From Bacteroidales bacterium (GTDB taxonomy: Bacteria > Bacteroidota > Bacteroidia > Bacteroidales > JAOZVK01), in the NCBI GenBank assembly GCA_029938185.1, contig JAOZVK010000035.1, positions 1-21,195 of the forward strand: 21,195 nt of DNA. Reading direction: 5' to 3'. The notes under the pieces were generated by a model, which was given only the letters and a program-made list of their open reading frames with translations, made no database searches and was not told the origin of the DNA. A program made the translations under genes and the position numbers. Below, in pieces: positions 1 to 7,842 of the stretch; the first letter of the stretch is position 1, and every line of letters starts with the position of its first letter.

Positions 1-377
1 TTGAAGAACGCTCAGATTATATTGAAAAAATACAACGATACGAAGATGGATTAAAGCATCATGCGGCAATTGAAGCAAGAATTGAAGCCGAGCAAATTAT
101 AGAACAGGAAATCAAAAACAAAGAACAAGAAATTAAAAATATAGAACAGAAATTGACAAGAGCAGAAGAACAACAAAAACAAGTAGAAGAAGAAAAAAAA
201 CAAGTAGAAGAAGAAAAAAAACAAGTAGAAGAAGAAAAAAAACAAGTAGAAAAAAGAGAAAAACAAGCTAATTTACGAGGCGATATTTATAAATTGTTAT
301 CGGAGGGCAAAAACAAAGAAGACATCTCAAAAATTAAAAGAATTAGCATTGAAAAAATTAATAAAATACTTGAATAA
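1..377 (+). CDS. C-terminal part of an Rpn/PD-(D/E)XK nuclease-transposase family protein (5' end outside window)
   Basis: The frame is open from base 3 to the TAA at 375-377, so only about 124 C-terminal residues are visible. They begin ERSDYIEKIQRYEDGLKHH, which resembles the segment after the nuclease core in Rpn (recombination-promoting nuclease / PDDEXK_2) proteins, where a conserved R-Y stretch leads into a long charged helix. A strongly charged coiled coil follows, with a heptad KKQVEEE repeated about three times, then a short helix-turn-helix-like tail (DIYKLLSEGKNKEDISKIKR) of the kind that closes many Rpn proteins. The catalytic domain lies outside the window, so the family call rests on the tail and is an inference. 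A shorter ATG-initiated reading from base 153 exists but would cut the coil, so I treat it as internal. Confidence 0.6.
   Translation, partial: EERSDYIEKIQRYEDGLKHHAAIEARIEAEQIIEQEIKNKEQEIKNIEQKLTRAEEQQKQVEEEKKQVEEEKKQVEEEKKQVEKREKQANLRGDIYKLLSEGKNKEDISKIKRISIEKINKILE
180..254 (+). repeat. 21-bp in-frame tandem repeat encoding KKQVEEE heptads
   Basis: Copies start at 180, 201 and 222, with a partial fourth copy at 243. Unit length is 21 bp (CAAGTAGAAGAAGAAAAAAAA) with no visible base difference between the full copies. The repeat is a multiple of seven codons, so copy-number change lengthens the coiled coil by whole heptads without shifting frame. The identity of the copies suggests recent slippage. 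Confidence 0.9.
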
Positions 378-444
378 CGCTTTTTGTGAGTTCTGAAAAT
401 AATTAAAATAAAGCTTTTTTTCGTTCTTAATATAAATATTTAAA

Positions 445-457
445 AGGTCGAATACCT
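445..457 (-). repeat. Degenerate hairpin end of the dispersed repeat family, upstream of mnmG
   Basis: AGGTCGAATACCT, preceded by ATTTAAA, resembles the standard AGGTCGAAGACCT hairpin end with the stem partly lost (AGGT/ACCT remains). It ends 21 nt before the mnmG ATG, the same placement as better copies before ade, uvrC and ftsX. No interior block can be recognised, so it is probably a decayed copy. Confidence 0.5.
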
Positions 458-478
458 AATTGAAATCATTGAAAATAT

Positions 479-2353
479 ATGTTAAATAAATATGATGTAA
501 TTGTAGTAGGAGCAGGGCATGCAGGATGTGAAGCAGCAGCAGCAGCAGCAAATCTTGGTTCAAATGTTTTGCTTATTACAATGGACATGGCTAAAATTGC
601 ACATATGTCGTGTAACCCTGCTATCGGAGGAATTGCAAAAGGACAAATTGTTAGAGAGATTGATGCTTTAGGAGGGTTTGCAGGGATAATTACTGACAAA
701 ACAATGGTTCAGTTTAGAATGCTAAATAAGTCAAAAGGACCTGCAATGTGGAGTCCAAGAGCGCAATCTGATAGAGAATTGTTTACTTATGAATGGCGAA
801 AACAATTAGAATCAATTAGCAATTTAGATTTTTGGCAAGACCAAGTTGTAAAATTATTAATCGAAAAAAATAAAATTATTGGAGTCGAAACTCTTTTTGG
901 AATAAAGATATATGCTAAAGCTGTAGTTCTTACAAATGGTACTTTTTTGAACGGATTAATTCATATCGGTAAAAGCAATACAGTAGGAGGGAGGATTGGC
1001 GAAAAATCATCAATAGGAATAAGCGAACAACTAAGAGAATTTGGTTTTGAAACAGGAAGAATGAAAACAGGAACTCCTCCAAGAATTGATGGAAGAACAA
1101 TTGATTTTAGTAAAATGATAGAGCAAAAAGGCGATGAAAATGAAAGTCGATTTTCTTTTTTACCTAATATTAAAACCCCAAATACAAGAAGAAGTTGTTA
1201 TATAACTTACACTAACCCCGAAACACATAAAATATTAAAAACCGGATTTGTTGATAGCCCTTTGTTCAATGGAACTATTGATGGTATAGGACCACGATAT
1301 TGTCCAAGTATTGAAGACAAACTTGTAACTTTTTCCGGACGGGAAAAACACCAGCTTTTTTTGGAACCTGAAGGTTTGACTACTGTTGAATATTATTTAA
1401 ATGGATTCTCTTCATCGCTGCCAGCAGATGTGCAATTGGAAGCTATGAGGAAAATTAATGGACTTGAAAATGTGAAAATTTTTCGTCCCGGTTATGCAAT
1501 TGAATATGATTATTTCGACCCATTGCAGTTATATCATACCTTAGAAACAAAAAAGATTAGCAATTTGTATTTTGCCGGACAGATAAATGGTACCACAGGT
1601 TATGAAGAAGCAGGAGCACAAGGTTTAATAGCAGGCATAAATGCTCATAGAAAAATTTATAAATTAGATAATTTTGTACTTACAAGAGACCAAGCTTATA
1701 TTGGTGTTTTGATTGATGATTTGGTAACAAAAGGCGTTAATGAACCTTATCGAATGTTCACCTCAAGAGCTGAATATCGAATACTTTTACGACAAGATAA
1801 TGCTGATGCAAGATTGACTGAGCTGTCTTATAAGTTGGGTTTATGTAGTGAATATAGGTATGCTATATTTATTAAAAAGAAAAATGCTATAAATAACATA
1901 ATTGATTTTATAAAAAAGAAAAGTGTAAGTCCAAAAAATGTAAATCCCATTCTTGACGAAAATAATACCTCTCAAATAAAACAGAAAACTAAATTAGAAA
2001 AAATTATTTTAAGACCACAAATAAATATAAATGATATAAAAAAAATAGCTCCTGAAATTGATTTTTTTGTATCTGAAATTTCTGAATTGAAAAATGAAAT
2101 TATTGAAAGCGCCGAAATAAAATTGAAGTATAAAGGGTATATTGAGCGTGAAAGATTGATTGCCGATAAGATAAAAAGACTTGAACATATTGAAATTTAT
2201 AATGATTTTGATTTTGATAAAATAAACTCTTTGTCAATTGAAGCAAGACAAAAGCTAAGTAAAATTAAACCTAAAAACATTGGACAAGCTTCGCGGATAC
2301 CAGGTGTTTCGCCATCGGATATAAATGTTTTGTTGGTTTATTTTGGTCGTTAA
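479..2353 (+). CDS. mnmG: tRNA uridine-5-carboxymethylaminomethyl(34) synthesis enzyme MnmG (GidA)
   Basis: MnmG is the FAD/NADH-dependent partner of the GTPase MnmE; together they install the (carboxymethyl)aminomethyl group on the wobble uridine of several tRNAs. The 624-residue protein has the usual family length and opens with the Rossmann dinucleotide motif VVGAGHAGCEA (residues 10-20). Further family marks are the SCNPAIGGIAKG segment (44-55), KTGTPPRIDGR (196-206), the conserved catalytic-loop cysteine in RYCPSIEDK (about Cys275), and a C-terminal helical domain ending near IPGVSPSDINVLLVYF, which contacts MnmE and tRNA. The ATG start at 479 gives the family N-terminus directly. No Shine-Dalgarno is visible, as usual for Bacteroidota. 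It stands alone on its strand; two parS-like sites follow. In many bacteria mnmG lies near the replication origin. Confidence 0.97.
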   Translation: MLNKYDVIVVGAGHAGCEAAAAAANLGSNVLLITMDMAKIAHMSCNPAIGGIAKGQIVREIDALGGFAGIITDKTMVQFRMLNKSKGPAMWSPRAQSDRELFTYEWRKQLESISNLDFWQDQVVKLLIEKNKIIGVETLFGIKIYAKAVVLTNGTFLNGLIHIGKSNTVGGRIGEKSSIGISEQLREFGFETGRMKTGTPPRIDGRTIDFSKMIEQKGDENESRFSFLPNIKTPNTRRSCYITYTNPETHKILKTGFVDSPLFNGTIDGIGPRYCPSIEDKLVTFSGREKHQLFLEPEGLTTVEYYLNGFSSSLPADVQLEAMRKINGLENVKIFRPGYAIEYDYFDPLQLYHTLETKKISNLYFAGQINGTTGYEEAGAQGLIAGINAHRKIYKLDNFVLTRDQAYIGVLIDDLVTKGVNEPYRMFTSRAEYRILLRQDNADARLTELSYKLGLCSEYRYAIFIKKKNAINNIIDFIKKKSVSPKNVNPILDENNTSQIKQKTKLEKIILRPQININDIKKIAPEIDFFVSEISELKNEIIESAEIKLKYKGYIERERLIADKIKRLEHIEIYNDFDFDKINSLSIEARQKLSKIKPKNIGQASRIPGVSPSDINVLLVYFGR

Positions 2354-2355
2354 AA

Positions 2356-2375
2356 ATTGTTCCACGTGGAACAAT
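2356..2375. promoter_or_regulatory. parS-like centromere site 1 (ParB binding)
   Basis: ATTGTTCCACGTGGAACAAT is a perfect 20-bp palindrome. Its central 16 bp (2358-2373) match the established bacterial parS consensus TGTTnCACGTGAAACA at all but one position, and that change makes the site fully symmetric. It starts 2 nt after the mnmG stop. ParB loading here would mark the origin-proximal region for segregation. No parA or parB lies in the window, so the function is inferred from the motif and the duplicate. Confidence 0.85.
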
Positions 2376-2526
2376 CTTGTAATTTGTTTGTATATACGTG
2401 TTTATGTGAATTTATAGAATTTGTTTGCATTTGTCATTAACTTGTACTTTTACTGCCGTGTTTTTTTAGAAAAAGCAATATTAATTAAGATATATAACCT
2501 TTTTGTTTGTGTATCGTGTTTATAAA

Positions 2527-2546
2527 ATTGTTCCACGTGGAACAAT
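2527..2546. promoter_or_regulatory. parS-like centromere site 2 (ParB binding)
   Basis: This is a second copy of the same 20-bp perfect palindrome, starting 171 bp after the first. The 150 bp between them contain no gene and no DnaA box (TTATCCACA) that I can see. Both copies share a short A/T extension, AAAATTG before and CAAT after. Two exact copies in one intergenic gap make chance very unlikely. Confidence 0.85.
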
Positions 2547-2637
2547 TTGTGTATTTGTTTTTATAATAGTTGGTTACAGCGTTTTTATGTTTCTATACTT
2601 TATTAACTAATTTAAAATCTAAAATATTTTAAAAAAC

Positions 2638-2655
2638 AAATAGGTCAAAGACCTT
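2638..2655 (-). repeat. Hairpin end of the dispersed repeat, 14 nt before the ade start
   Basis: AAATAGGTCAAAGACCTTAA has the standard end with an AAA loop in place of GAA; the stem AGGTC/GACCT (2642-2654) is perfect. Only the hairpin and its AAATA neighbour are recognisable. The GTAAGC arm is missing. The hairpin sits where ribosomes would bind the ade message. Confidence 0.75.
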
Positions 2656-2668
2656 AAAATGGATATAT

Positions 2669-4306
2669 ATGAAAGTAGGTAGTTTTAGTGTAAAAGGCAA
2701 TATCGTAGATGTTGTAAATAAAGAAGTTTTTAAAGGAGAAATTTTTATTGAGAATGGACTTATAGTAGATATAGCAAAAAAGAATGTTGATGAAAATGTT
2801 TATATTCTGCCAGGCTTAATCGACTCTCATATTCATGTTGAAAGTTCCATGCTAATACCAAGCGAGTTTGCAAAAGTTGCAGTTAGAAGCGGTACTGTTG
2901 CCATTGTTACCGACCCGCACGAAATTGCAAATGTTTTAGGAATGGAGGGAGTAGAGTATATGATAGAAGATGGGAATACTGTTCCTTTTAAGTTTTTCTT
3001 TGGCGCTCCTTCATGTGTACCCGCAACAAATTTTGAAACTTCGGGATATGTTTTTGACAGTAAAAGTGTAGAAAAATTATTGCAAAGAGATGATATTTTA
3101 TATTTATCAGAGATGATGAATTTTCCCGGTGTGGTTTTTAATGACCAAGAAGTGCATGCAAAAATCGAAATGTCAAAAAAATTAAATAAACCAATAGATG
3201 GTCATGCACCAGGATTATCTGGCGATGAGTTGAGAAAATATGCATCAGCCGGGATTACAACAGACCATGAATGTAGTACTTTAGAAGAGGCGATAGAGAA
3301 AATAAAAGTAGGAATAAAAATACAAATAAGAGAGGGGAGTGCCGCCAAAAATCTCGAAGCATTATACAGTTTGATTGATGAATTTCCTAATGACGTTATG
3401 TTGTGTTCAGATGATAGACATCCTGATGATTTATTGAAAGGACATGTAGATTATTTAGTGCGTAAATGTAATGAAAAAAGACTTGATATTTTCAATGTAT
3501 TAAGAGCTGTTACATATAATCCAGTTAAACATTATGGTTTAAATGTTGGTCTTTTACAAAAAAATGACTCTGCTGATTTTATTATAATTGATAATTTAGA
3601 TGATTTTAAGGTACAACAAACTTATATAAATGGTGAGATTGTTTTCGATAATGGTAATGTATTAATAAAGTCTGTTAATAATAAAATTCTAAATAATTTC
3701 AATGTAGATATTATAGCAAAATCAGATTTAGAGGTTGAAGCTAAAGGCGAAAAAATTAGAGTTATTGAGGCTATAGATGGCGAATTATTTACTAAGACAT
3801 TAATTGTAGATGCTAAAATCAAAAATGGTTTAGTTGTTCAGGATATAGAAAATGACATTTTAAAAATTTCGGTAGTTAATAGATACAAAAAAAGTAAAAT
3901 TATAACTGGGTTTATTAAAAATTTCGGCTTCAAAACGGGTGCAATTGCAAGCAGTATTGCACACGATAGTCATAATATAATAGCTGTTGGAGCTAATGAT
4001 TCTGATTTGCTAAATGCAATAAACAAAGTTATAGAAAATAGGGGAGGAGTAGCTGTTTCAAATAATGGTAAAATATATGACCTACCATTACCAATTGCAG
4101 GTTTAATGTCGAATAATCCTGCCGAAGAAGTTGCTTTGGCTTATGAGAAAATTAATAAAATAACAAAAGAAATTGGCACAAAACTAAAAGCTCCATTGAT
4201 GACTTTATCTTTTATGGCATTATTGGTAATACCAGAATTTAAGATTGGTGATAAAGGTTTGTTCGATGGTAATAAGTTTGAATTTGTTGATTTGTTTGTA
4301 AATTAG
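2669..4306 (+). CDS. ade: Adenine deaminase
   Basis: Adenine deaminase converts adenine to hypoxanthine and ammonia in purine salvage. The 545-residue protein belongs to the amidohydrolase superfamily Ade family, not to the eukaryotic-type adenosine deaminases. Visible marks are the metal-binding HIH in GLIDSHIHVESSM (about 49-61), TDPHEIANVLG, the DGHAPGLSG segment, the TTDHECST metal/catalytic segment and the SDDRHPDDLL motif. A C-terminal domain includes VVNRYKKSKIITGFIKNFG and the IAHDSHNIIAVG segment, as in bacterial Ade. The ATG at 2669 gives the family start. A nearby ATG at 2659 is in another frame. The gene follows the parS pair and a repeat hairpin, and ends at a strong hairpin terminator shared with the converging acyltransferase. 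Confidence 0.95.
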   Translation: MKVGSFSVKGNIVDVVNKEVFKGEIFIENGLIVDIAKKNVDENVYILPGLIDSHIHVESSMLIPSEFAKVAVRSGTVAIVTDPHEIANVLGMEGVEYMIEDGNTVPFKFFFGAPSCVPATNFETSGYVFDSKSVEKLLQRDDILYLSEMMNFPGVVFNDQEVHAKIEMSKKLNKPIDGHAPGLSGDELRKYASAGITTDHECSTLEEAIEKIKVGIKIQIREGSAAKNLEALYSLIDEFPNDVMLCSDDRHPDDLLKGHVDYLVRKCNEKRLDIFNVLRAVTYNPVKHYGLNVGLLQKNDSADFIIIDNLDDFKVQQTYINGEIVFDNGNVLIKSVNNKILNNFNVDIIAKSDLEVEAKGEKIRVIEAIDGELFTKTLIVDAKIKNGLVVQDIENDILKISVVNRYKKSKIITGFIKNFGFKTGAIASSIAHDSHNIIAVGANDSDLLNAINKVIENRGGVAVSNNGKIYDLPLPIAGLMSNNPAEEVALAYEKINKITKEIGTKLKAPLMTLSFMALLVIPEFKIGDKGLFDGNKFEFVDLFVN

Positions 4307-4327
4307 TAAAAGTTAAAATTAATAAAG

Positions 4328-4374
4328 AAAGTTTGCTAAAGCAAAAAACCTTTGCAAACTTTTGTTTTTGTTAT
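4328..4374 (+). terminator. Rho-independent terminator after ade
   Basis: AAAGTTTGC (4328-4336) pairs with GCAAACTTT (4354-4362), and the inner AAAG (4338-4341) pairs with CTTT (4350-4353), with one bulged T. This gives a stem of about 13 bp and an 8-nt loop, followed by TTTGTTTTTGTT. It ends ade transcription. On the minus strand it would end readthrough past the acyltransferase less well, because no comparable T-run follows there. Confidence 0.8.
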
Positions 4375-4406
4375 CCGTAAGCAACTATAAAAAGATCTAA
4401 GACCTT
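4375..4406 (-). repeat. Short hairpin arm of the dispersed repeat, overlapping the acyltransferase C-terminus
   Basis: The segment CGTAAGCAACTATAAA then GATCTAAGACC corresponds to the arm and hairpin of subtype A, with one stem mismatch. Read on the minus strand it supplies the last codons L-R-S and the TAG stop of the acyltransferase. No interior block is present, so this is an arm-only copy. Confidence 0.75.
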
Positions 4407-5224
4407 AATTTGTACACTCTTTTTTTTATTTCCTGTGCCCATTCTAAATGAGTTTTCGATTCGTCAAATTCTTTATACGAAATTGGGTCTCCTATTGTAA
4501 CAGGTATTGTTTTATTCCTTTTTTTGAAAAACTCTGACGGAAGAAGAAATAGTTCAATTTTAGCTTTAATTCTAAAAAAATTGCGAATAGCAGCAACAGA
4601 ATAAAAGAGTTTTGAGTTTTTTGCATCAACCAATATGGGAACAATATCTCGTTTATATTCTATTGCATTTCTTATAAAACTACGATGCCAAGGCAAATCC
4701 TGTATTTTTCCATTTATTTTACGTGAAACCAAACCAGCAGGAAATGTTATTATTTGTATTTTTGATGACGAAAATGTATTATTTATAATCTCCATTGCTT
4801 TTGAATCTGTTTTTGCAAACACTCCAACAGGCATAATCATATCACCAAAACTCTTAACATTTGTTAATACTTCATTGGCTATTACTTTTATTTCAGAGTA
4901 TTTTTTTGACAAAACTGTTATAAGTGCAGCATAATCGGCTGCTCCTAACGGGTGATTACTTACAAAAATATAGCGACCTGTATTTGGTAGTTTTTCCTTG
5001 TTTTTCAAATCAATTGAACCATTAATATGTACAAGACTCGCTTTAATAAAATCTGTACCAAATTTATCACTATTATTAATGATTATTTCATTTAAAGCTT
5101 TTTGTCTTACTACAAATTTAATGAAATTTATTATTGGCTTAGGTAGATTTCTTACAAATTTGTTTTTTTGATTTCTTATCACTTTTTCTAAATCTATAAG
5201 TTGTGCTTTGTTTTCTTTCTGCAT
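4397..5224 (-). CDS. PlsC-like acyltransferase (glycerolphosphate/hemolysin-type), possible lipid O-acyltransferase
   Basis: The protein has 275 residues. The acyltransferase block shows SNHPLGAAD (His91 and Asp97), a Bacteroidota variant of the NHx(4-5)D catalytic motif, followed by IITFPAGLVSRK (about 158-169), which corresponds to the FPEGTRS substrate-binding motif. PWHRSFIRNAIEYKRDIVPI fits the later family block. Such proteins transfer acyl chains to glycerophospholipid precursors or, in the GlsA-like members of Bacteroidota, to N-acyl amino-acid lipids. The sequence alone does not tell which. No signal peptide is visible; peripheral attachment to the inner membrane is likely. The last residues L-R-S and the stop codon come from a repeat hairpin arm. 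The gene is monocistronic and converges with ade. Confidence 0.8.
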   Translation of the reverse strand: MQKENKAQLIDLEKVIRNQKNKFVRNLPKPIINFIKFVVRQKALNEIIINNSDKFGTDFIKASLVHINGSIDLKNKEKLPNTGRYIFVSNHPLGAADYAALITVLSKKYSEIKVIANEVLTNVKSFGDMIMPVGVFAKTDSKAMEIINNTFSSSKIQIITFPAGLVSRKINGKIQDLPWHRSFIRNAIEYKRDIVPILVDAKNSKLFYSVAAIRNFFRIKAKIELFLLPSEFFKKRNKTIPVTIGDPISYKEFDESKTHLEWAQEIKKRVYKLRS

Positions 5225-5310
5225 ATTTAAAAATTTTATTAAATTATTTTGTTGTAAAGCTATAAATTATATTTACGTAAATAAATTAAAATTTAGTTAA
5301 TTATTAAAAT

Positions 5311-5414
5311 ATGGTCTTCGACCTATTTATAGTTGCTTACGCATTAGTACAAAGATAATTTAATCAGTAAGTTATTCATAGGTAAATGTCAAAAATTTTT
5401 TGTAACAGTACTTA
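5311..5414 (+). repeat. Dispersed repeat, subtype A, single-hairpin unit
   Basis: Hairpin GGTC-TTC-GACC at 5313-5323, then CTATTTATAGTTGCTTACGCA, a ~65-bp interior, and the conserved far end AATTTTTTGTAACAGTACTTA. On the minus strand it lies upstream of the acyltransferase with the hairpin nearer the gene. Its interior carries TATCTTTG on the minus strand (5350-5357), so it may bring a promoter. TTAGTAC (5344-5350) and GTACTTA (5408-5414) form imperfect inverted repeats around the interior. Confidence 0.85.
5350..5357 (-). promoter_or_regulatory. Candidate -7 element inside a repeat, driving the acyltransferase
   Basis: Read on the minus strand this is TATCTTTG, an exact match to the Bacteroidota TAnnTTTG element. 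No clear TTTG lies 19 nt upstream. Transcription would start near 5342, and the repeat hairpin (5323-5313) would then lie in the leader. Other subtype A copies have degenerate forms at this place (TGCCTTTG, TTCTTTTTG). Confidence 0.45.
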
Positions 5415-5515
5415 TATTCTAAAAAGTATTGTTTTATTCATAATAGATGTAATAAAAATTAGATTAAACCATCAATTATTTAATATGTTTTTGTAAATTT
5501 GTTAAATTACATATA
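5415..5515. other. Gene-free spacer between two repeat units
   Basis: AT-rich, with no open frame of note. It contains TAAATTTG at 5494-5501, a match to the TAnnTTTG -7 element on the plus strand and a possible uvrC promoter; no -33 TTTG is seen. If used, transcription would start near 5508 and the uvrC leader would contain the whole following repeat. Confidence 0.35.
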
Positions 5516-5667
5516 AGGTCTTTGACCTATTTAATGGGGCAAAGCCGAGAATATAAAGTATTCAGATTTAAATAATTAACAGATATTAAATGCGGAAAAT
5601 TTTTGTAAGAGTACTTAATTAGAATATCAATAGAATGCGTAAGCAACATTAAATAGGTCAAAGACCT
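5516..5667. repeat. Dispersed repeat, two-ended (REPIN-like) copy upstream of uvrC
   Basis: The left hairpin is AAGGTCTTTGACCT (5516-5529) and the right hairpin AGGTCAAAGACCT (5655-5667), with TTT/AAA loops, 152 bp end to end. The left arm continues through a diverged interior to AATGCGGAAAATTTTTGTAAGAGTACTTA, the usual far end, and a short subtype-B-like arm (AGAATATCAATAGAATGCGTAAGCAACATTAA) leads to the right hairpin. The right hairpin ends 13 nt before the uvrC GTG start. Confidence 0.85.
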
Positions 5668-5680
5668 CAATTAAGATATT

Positions 5681-7498
5681 GTGTCGAATAATAAAATAGA
5701 AGAAATAAAGAAAATAGTAAAATTACTTCCTGAAAATCCAGGAGTATATCAATTTTTTGATAAAGATAAAACTATTATATATGTTGGTAAAGCTAAAAAT
5801 TTAAAGAAAAGAGTTGGTTCTTATTTTAAAAAAAATATTGATAATGCAAAAACAAAAGTTTTGGTAAACAAAATTGATGATATTAAACATTTGGTAGTTG
5901 AAACCGAAATTGATGCATTACTTCTCGAAAATAACTTGATTAAAAAATATCAACCAAGATATAATATTTTATTAAAAGATAATAAATCATATCCGTGGAT
6001 ATGTGTCAAAAATGAAAATTTTCCAAGAGTTTTTTATACAAGAAATTTCATTAAAGATGGCTCTAAATATTATGGTCCATACACCTCAATGAATTTAGTT
6101 AAAACTATTATAAACTTTATAAGAAATATATTTAAATTAAGAACTTGTAGTTATAATCTAAGTGAAAAAAATATAAATTCTAATAAATTTACAGTTTGTC
6201 TTGAGTATCATATAAACAATTGTAAAGCTCCATGTGTAGCTAAACAAAGCAAAAATGAATATGATGAAATAGTAAAAAGTATAAATAATATATTAAAAGG
6301 AAATGTTAATAAAGTAATAAATTTATTGAAAGTAAAAATGCTTGAATATTCAACTAAACTTGAGTTTGAACAAGCAGAAGATATTAAGAAAAAACTTGAA
6401 CTATTGGAAAATTATAAAAGTAAATCAACAATTGTAAGTCCAATTATAAGCAATGTTGATGTTTTTTCTATAATAGAAGATGATAAATTTGCATATATAA
6501 ATTATCTTAAAGTAGTAAGTGGAGCAATTGTAGGTGTACATACTTTTGAAATTAAAAAGAAACTAAACGAAGATAAATTGTATATGTTGGTAATTGGTAT
6601 TACTGAAATTAGAACAAAGTTTAAGTCAAATGCAAAAGAGATTATTATACCTTTTGAAATTGAAAATTATTTTGAACACCTTAAAATCTCAATTCCAAAA
6701 ATAGGAGACAAAAAAAAACTACTTGAATTATCGGAGAAAAATGCAAAATATTATAGACTTGATAAATTAAAACAACAACAAGCTGTAGACCCACAAAAGC
6801 ATACAAAACGAATTTTGGAACGAATAAAAACAGATTTAAGACTAAGCAAACAACCAGTACACATTGAATGTTTTGATAATTCCAATCTTCAAGGAACGAA
6901 TCCTGTTGCTGCCTGTGTTGTTTTTATTGATGCAAAACCAAGTAAAAAAGATTATAGACATTTTAATATTAAAACTGTAGTTGGTATAGATGATTTTGCA
7001 TCAATGAAAGAAATTGTTTATAGAAGGTATAAAAGATTGTTAGATGAAAAAAAAGAATTACCACAATTAATAGTTGTTGATGGAGGTAAAGGACAGCTTA
7101 GTTCTGCTTTTGAAAGCTTGAAAGAATTGAAGATTGAAAATAAAATTGCTATAATTGGAATTGCAAAAAGACTTGAAGAAATTTTTTTCCCTCATGATTC
7201 TATTCCTTTGTATTTGGACAAAAATTCAGAAACACTAAAAGTAATACAAAATTTGAGAAACGAAGCTCATAGATTCGGAATTACATTTCATAGAAAAAAA
7301 CGTTCAAACAATTTTATAAATTCAGAACTTAATAATATTGATGGAGTAGGGGAGAAGACAATTGAATCTTTGATTAAAAAATTTAAGTCAGTAAATAATA
7401 TTAAAAAGGCAAAAATTGATGATTTAGCAAAAATTGTTGGAAAAGCAAGAGCAAATCTTATTTTTGACTATTTTAATAAAAAAAAGCTTCAGAATTGA
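5681..7498 (+). CDS. uvrC: UvrABC excinuclease subunit C
   Basis: UvrC makes both incisions around a lesion after UvrA/UvrB have loaded. The 605-residue protein has the full family layout. The N-terminal GIY-YIG nuclease includes GVYQFF (21-26) and IIYVGKAKNLKKRVGSYF (32-49) and makes the 3' cut. A cysteine-bearing segment (TCSYNL to NNCKAPC) follows, then a UVR helix pair LEFEQAEDIKKKLELLENY that binds UvrB. The RNase H-like UvrC domain includes HIECFDNSNLQGTNPVAA and LPQLIVVDGGKGQLSSA and makes the 5' cut. C-terminal helix-hairpin-helix repeats (NNIDGVGEKTIESLIKKF) bind DNA. The start is GTG at 5681, 13 nt after a repeat hairpin; no in-frame ATG fits the family N-terminus better. It is transcribed alone. 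Confidence 0.97.
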   Translation: MSNNKIEEIKKIVKLLPENPGVYQFFDKDKTIIYVGKAKNLKKRVGSYFKKNIDNAKTKVLVNKIDDIKHLVVETEIDALLLENNLIKKYQPRYNILLKDNKSYPWICVKNENFPRVFYTRNFIKDGSKYYGPYTSMNLVKTIINFIRNIFKLRTCSYNLSEKNINSNKFTVCLEYHINNCKAPCVAKQSKNEYDEIVKSINNILKGNVNKVINLLKVKMLEYSTKLEFEQAEDIKKKLELLENYKSKSTIVSPIISNVDVFSIIEDDKFAYINYLKVVSGAIVGVHTFEIKKKLNEDKLYMLVIGITEIRTKFKSNAKEIIIPFEIENYFEHLKISIPKIGDKKKLLELSEKNAKYYRLDKLKQQQAVDPQKHTKRILERIKTDLRLSKQPVHIECFDNSNLQGTNPVAACVVFIDAKPSKKDYRHFNIKTVVGIDDFASMKEIVYRRYKRLLDEKKELPQLIVVDGGKGQLSSAFESLKELKIENKIAIIGIAKRLEEIFFPHDSIPLYLDKNSETLKVIQNLRNEAHRFGITFHRKKRSNNFINSELNNIDGVGEKTIESLIKKFKSVNNIKKAKIDDLAKIVGKARANLIFDYFNKKKLQN

Positions 7499-7571
7499 TT
7501 TTTTACTTAATGTTTTTATTTATAGTTATTCTACACAAAATTAGGTAGATACGCCATAATTTTGAGTTTTT

Positions 7572-7597
7572 AAGCCTTTGAGGTTTTTATATTTTTT
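7572..7597 (+). terminator. Possible weak terminator after uvrC
   Basis: AAGCCT (7572-7577), a TTG loop and AGGTTT (7581-7586) form a 6-bp stem with one G-T pair, followed by a T-rich stretch. It lies 74 nt after the uvrC stop. The triloop shape resembles the repeat hairpins, so it could instead be a decayed repeat end. Confidence 0.35.
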
Positions 7598-7624
7598 AAC
7601 AGATAAGAAATATGACTTAATATC

Positions 7625-7715
7625 TTAAAGTCTTCGACTTATTTAATGAGACTTACGCATTTTATAAATATACAAATTAACAAAACTTAATTATTGGAAA
7701 ATTGTTGTAGGCTAC
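7625..7715 (+). repeat. Dispersed repeat, diverged unit after uvrC
   Basis: AAGTC-TTC-GACTT (7628-7640) is the hairpin with both partners of one base pair changed (G-C to A-T), so pairing is kept. TATTTAATGAGACTTACGCAT follows and marks the arm. The far part is hard to align beyond GGAAAATTGTTGTAGGCTAC. With the opposed unit at 7737-7842 it fills the gap between the converging uvrC and epimerase genes. Confidence 0.75.
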
Positions 7716-7736
7716 TTTTTAATCTTTACTAAGAGT

Positions 7737-7842
7737 CTAAGTACTGTTACAAAAGTTTTTCGATATTACCTATTTATAACTTTGCTGATTAAGTTCTTTT
7801 TGTATTAATGCGTAAGCAACTATAAATAGGTCGAAGACCTTA
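7737..7842 (-). repeat. Dispersed repeat, subtype A unit running into the epimerase 3' end
   Basis: It begins TAAGTACTGTTACAAAAG, continues TTTTTCGATATT and the A-type interior, then ATGCGTAAGCAACTATAAA and the perfect hairpin AGGTC-GAA-GACCT (7828-7840). On the minus strand the hairpin and arm encode the epimerase's last residues and its TAG stop. Confidence 0.9.

Noticed and set aside
51..266. Phe-rich frame on the minus strand
   Set aside because: It is the antisense of the glutamate/lysine-rich tandem repeat of the Rpn-like tail.
2376..2526. Replication origin between the two parS sites
   Set aside because: The gap is AT-rich, but I see no DnaA boxes (TTATCCACA) and no dnaA or dnaN gene, so only proximity to the origin is suggested.
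4635..4934. 99-codon frame on the plus strand inside the acyltransferase
   Set aside because: Antisense shadow without family resemblance; the minus strand carries clear catalytic motifs.
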